Source of the DNA: an uncultured Ruminococcus sp.
Lineage (GTDB): Bacteria; Bacillota; Clostridia; Oscillospirales; Ruminococcaceae
Reading direction: 5' to 3'
DNA: 8,323 bases
Assembly: GCA_947174965.1 (NCBI GenBank)
Contig: CAMWKY010000081.1
Location: forward strand, 1-8,323
Shown: one piece after another, positions 7,601 through 8,323 of the stretch
How the letters are laid out: the number at the start of each line of letters is the position of its first letter
Numbering within the stretch: the stretch's first letter is position 1
Notes under the pieces: generated by a model
The model's database searches: none
Told to the model about the DNA's origin: nothing
Seen by the model: only the letters and a program-made list of their open reading frames with translations
Translations under genes and position numbers: made by a program

Positions 7601-8272
7601 TTTGCACTTGACCAGAATGAGCCTTACAGTGCATATATAATTGATTGGCTTATGCCTGATATGAATGGAATTGAACTTGTCCGCCGAATCCGCAAGATAA
7701 TAGGAGATATGACACCGATTATTATAATTACAGCATATGATTGGGCAGATATTGAGGAGGAGGCTAAAGAGGCAGGTGTTACGGCATTTTGCTCCAAACC
7801 AATTTTCCTGACGGAACTGCGTGGAGTTCTGGCTGCGCCTTATATGGAGCAGGAAAAAGCAGAGGAAACAAAAGAAACTGAATTACGTTTTGATGGCAGA
7901 AAAATTCTGCTTGTGGAGGATAATGAACTGAATCAGGAAATTGCACAAGCTATTCTGGAAAATGTTGGATTTATCATTGATACGGCTGATGACGGAACTG
8001 TAGCTGTAGAGATGATGAAAAATAATCCTGAAAACACATATGAACTTATTCTAATGGACGTTCAGATGCCTATTATGAATGGCTATCAGGCTACAAGGGC
8101 TATTCGTGCATTGGATAATCCCGTCAAATCGAAAATTCCTATTGTAGCAATGACTGCCAATGCCTTTGATGAGGACAGACAAGAAGCTATAGATGCTGGA
8201 ATGAATGGATATGTTGCAAAACCTATTGATATAGAAAAGTTAATGGAAACTCTCAAAAATATTCTGAAATAA
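4607..8272 (+). CDS. BvgS-like hybrid sensor histidine kinase with tandem receivers
   Basis: This 1221-residue membrane signalling protein should sense small extracellular ligands and pass phosphate from His to Asp. Domains in order: a signal peptide (1-31, hydrophobic core about 11-28, likely cut at TALA|DEQ); two solute-binding-protein family 3 domains (about 37-257 and 284-505); one transmembrane helix (516-536); a helical linker and PAS-like domain (about 557-685, with VHPDD); HisKA with phospho-acceptor H721 in SHDIRTPMN; and HATPase (about 823-942) with N839 (N box), D873-TGIGM (G1), FEPFE and G903-TGLGL (G2). Receiver 1 (about 959-1078) has D964-D966, phospho-acceptor D1013, T1042 and K1064. 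Receiver 2 (about 1099-1219) has E1104-D1105, D1151, T1183 and K1205. All catalytic residues appear intact. There is no HPt or DNA-binding domain, so a separate partner is expected. The first sensor domain looks like an amino-acid binder; the second is more divergent. The gene has its own promoter and is probably transcribed alone. The ligand is unknown. Confidence 0.93.
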   Translation: MQAKNKIYIKIISSFIVCLIFTISNFITALADEQSDNKTIKAGIFYFEGYHMKDENGSLSGYGIELLNLISEYSHLNFQYTGYDKSWNEMLTMLENGEIDVVTSARRTSEREEEFAFSYPIGRNNTILSIRYDNTELHNSDYKTYDGMVVGQLMGSSQNQSLADFAEKRGFSYTVKEYDNADILTSALMNGEVDAILSSDLRKTTKEKTLDIIAEDNFYAIVRKEDEKLLDEINYAIEQMDLNEGDWKNVLFYQYYGPVYSSELTFTEREKEYIHKIVSGEKKITITALGDRNPYSYVEDGELKGILPDYFAYVMEMAGLPYEVVIPEDKNDYYNIASTNSVDIVIDRLSSSPIMEESTYRGFNTNTYMTTGIARVIRQDFSGTIKKVALSDSQSRNMIMDELHGDIEFLNYPTREEAMQAVLDRKADAAYVYSYAAQLFVNNDTTNSLYYSIANNMDMSFRMYVRDSADHELITILNKCIQQVSNDMLNQFASKYTTYTIKNMNFIQYLQAKPEIMLAVAFVVALIICIMLILYLKGLWNKKLLNATEQSNREMSKQLAIVEALSRDYTNIFAINEEKGTAKIVKLEGYVTEGMKKDSKEELPYTPILDKYIHDRVHPDDQQYLAETLSLEKVREQLKTNNEYNGTYRIRADGESHNFQYTYVKVGKDTLEKNGFILAGFRNIDEMIRKEQEQKEVLAEALAQAQYANNAKTTFLNNMSHDIRTPMNAIIGFTSLAVTHIDNKIQVQDYLSKILTSSNHLLSLINDVLDMSRIESGKVKIEEKEVSLPDIMHDLKTIVQADVKSKQLEFYIDTLDVTNEIIICDKLRLNQVLLNILSNAMKYTKPGGMVSVRVIQTSQEQDNYASYEFRIKDTGIGMSPEFLKHVFEPFEREQTATVSGIQGTGLGLTITKNIVDMMNGTITVESEEGKGSEFIVNFRFRVADIPVKSQRLEQLADLRALVVDDDVNTCVSVSKMLSTIGMHPDWTTLGKEALIRIEFALDQNEPYSAYIIDWLMPDMNGIELVRRIRKIIGDMTPIIIITAYDWADIEEEAKEAGVTAFCSKPIFLTELRGVLAAPYMEQEKAEETKETELRFDGRKILLVEDNELNQEIAQAILENVGFIIDTADDGTVAVEMMKNNPENTYELILMDVQMPIMNGYQATRAIRALDNPVKSKIPIVAMTANAFDEDRQEAIDAGMNGYVAKPIDIEKLMETLKNILK

Positions 8273-8299
8273 ATAAGTATGAAACAGAAAAACGCTCTT

Positions 8300-8323
8300 G
8301 AAATACCGTTTAAACAGTATTTC
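8300..8323 (+). terminator. Near-perfect palindrome, probable start of the kinase terminator
   Basis: GAAATAC (8300-8306) is the reverse complement of GTATTTC (8317-8323), and the ten bases between them contain the palindrome GTTTAAAC (8308-8315). Eleven of twelve positions are symmetric; the single mismatch is C8307 against A8316. It begins 28 bases after the kinase stop. The upstream AAAAACGCTCTT (8288-8299) looks like the outer 5' arm of a longer terminator stem, but the 3' arm and any U-run are beyond the window. It could instead be an operator-like dyad. Confidence 0.5.

Overview
This 8.3 kb window looks like a chromosomal fragment from an AT-rich Gram-positive bacterium of the class Clostridia, probably a Ruminococcus/Oscillospiraceae-type gut or rumen organism. 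That placement is inference from protein flavour (a DUF951 gene, a long Sua5-type enzyme, an M18 aminopeptidase, and a multidomain sensor kinase of a style common in gut Clostridia), strong AGGAGG-like ribosome binding sites and low GC. No rRNA or other species-level marker is present.

Positions 1-4480 hold a compact, co-directional housekeeping cluster: a small DUF951 zinc-ribbon-like protein, peptide chain release factor 1 (prfA), a Sua5/YwlC threonylcarbamoyl-AMP synthase for tRNA t6A modification, dephospho-CoA kinase (coaE), and an M18 metallo-aminopeptidase. Gaps are 51, 2, -4 and 15 bases, so they probably form one operon. It closes at a strong Rho-independent terminator (4443-4478). 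A promoter-like -10 box lies at the very left edge. The cluster combines translation (termination, tRNA modification), CoA synthesis and peptide turnover.

After the terminator, a 127-base gap (4480-4606) contains an extended -10 promoter, a perfect 12-bp palindrome inside that promoter and a strong ribosome binding site. These serve a single very large gene (4607-8272, 1221 residues). It encodes a membrane hybrid sensor histidine kinase with a signal peptide, two tandem extracellular solute-binding (Venus-flytrap) domains, one transmembrane helix, a PAS-like linker, a HisKA/HATPase core and two receiver domains. This resembles BvgS but has a second receiver where BvgS has an HPt domain. No response regulator with an output domain is in the window. 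The last 24 bases form a near-perfect palindrome, probably the start of this gene's terminator, cut by the window edge.

I see no mobile element, CRISPR array, tRNA, rRNA or clearly new defence or metabolic system. The points most worth a second look are the architecture of the orphan kinase, the different ligand pockets of its two sensor domains, and the palindrome in its promoter.
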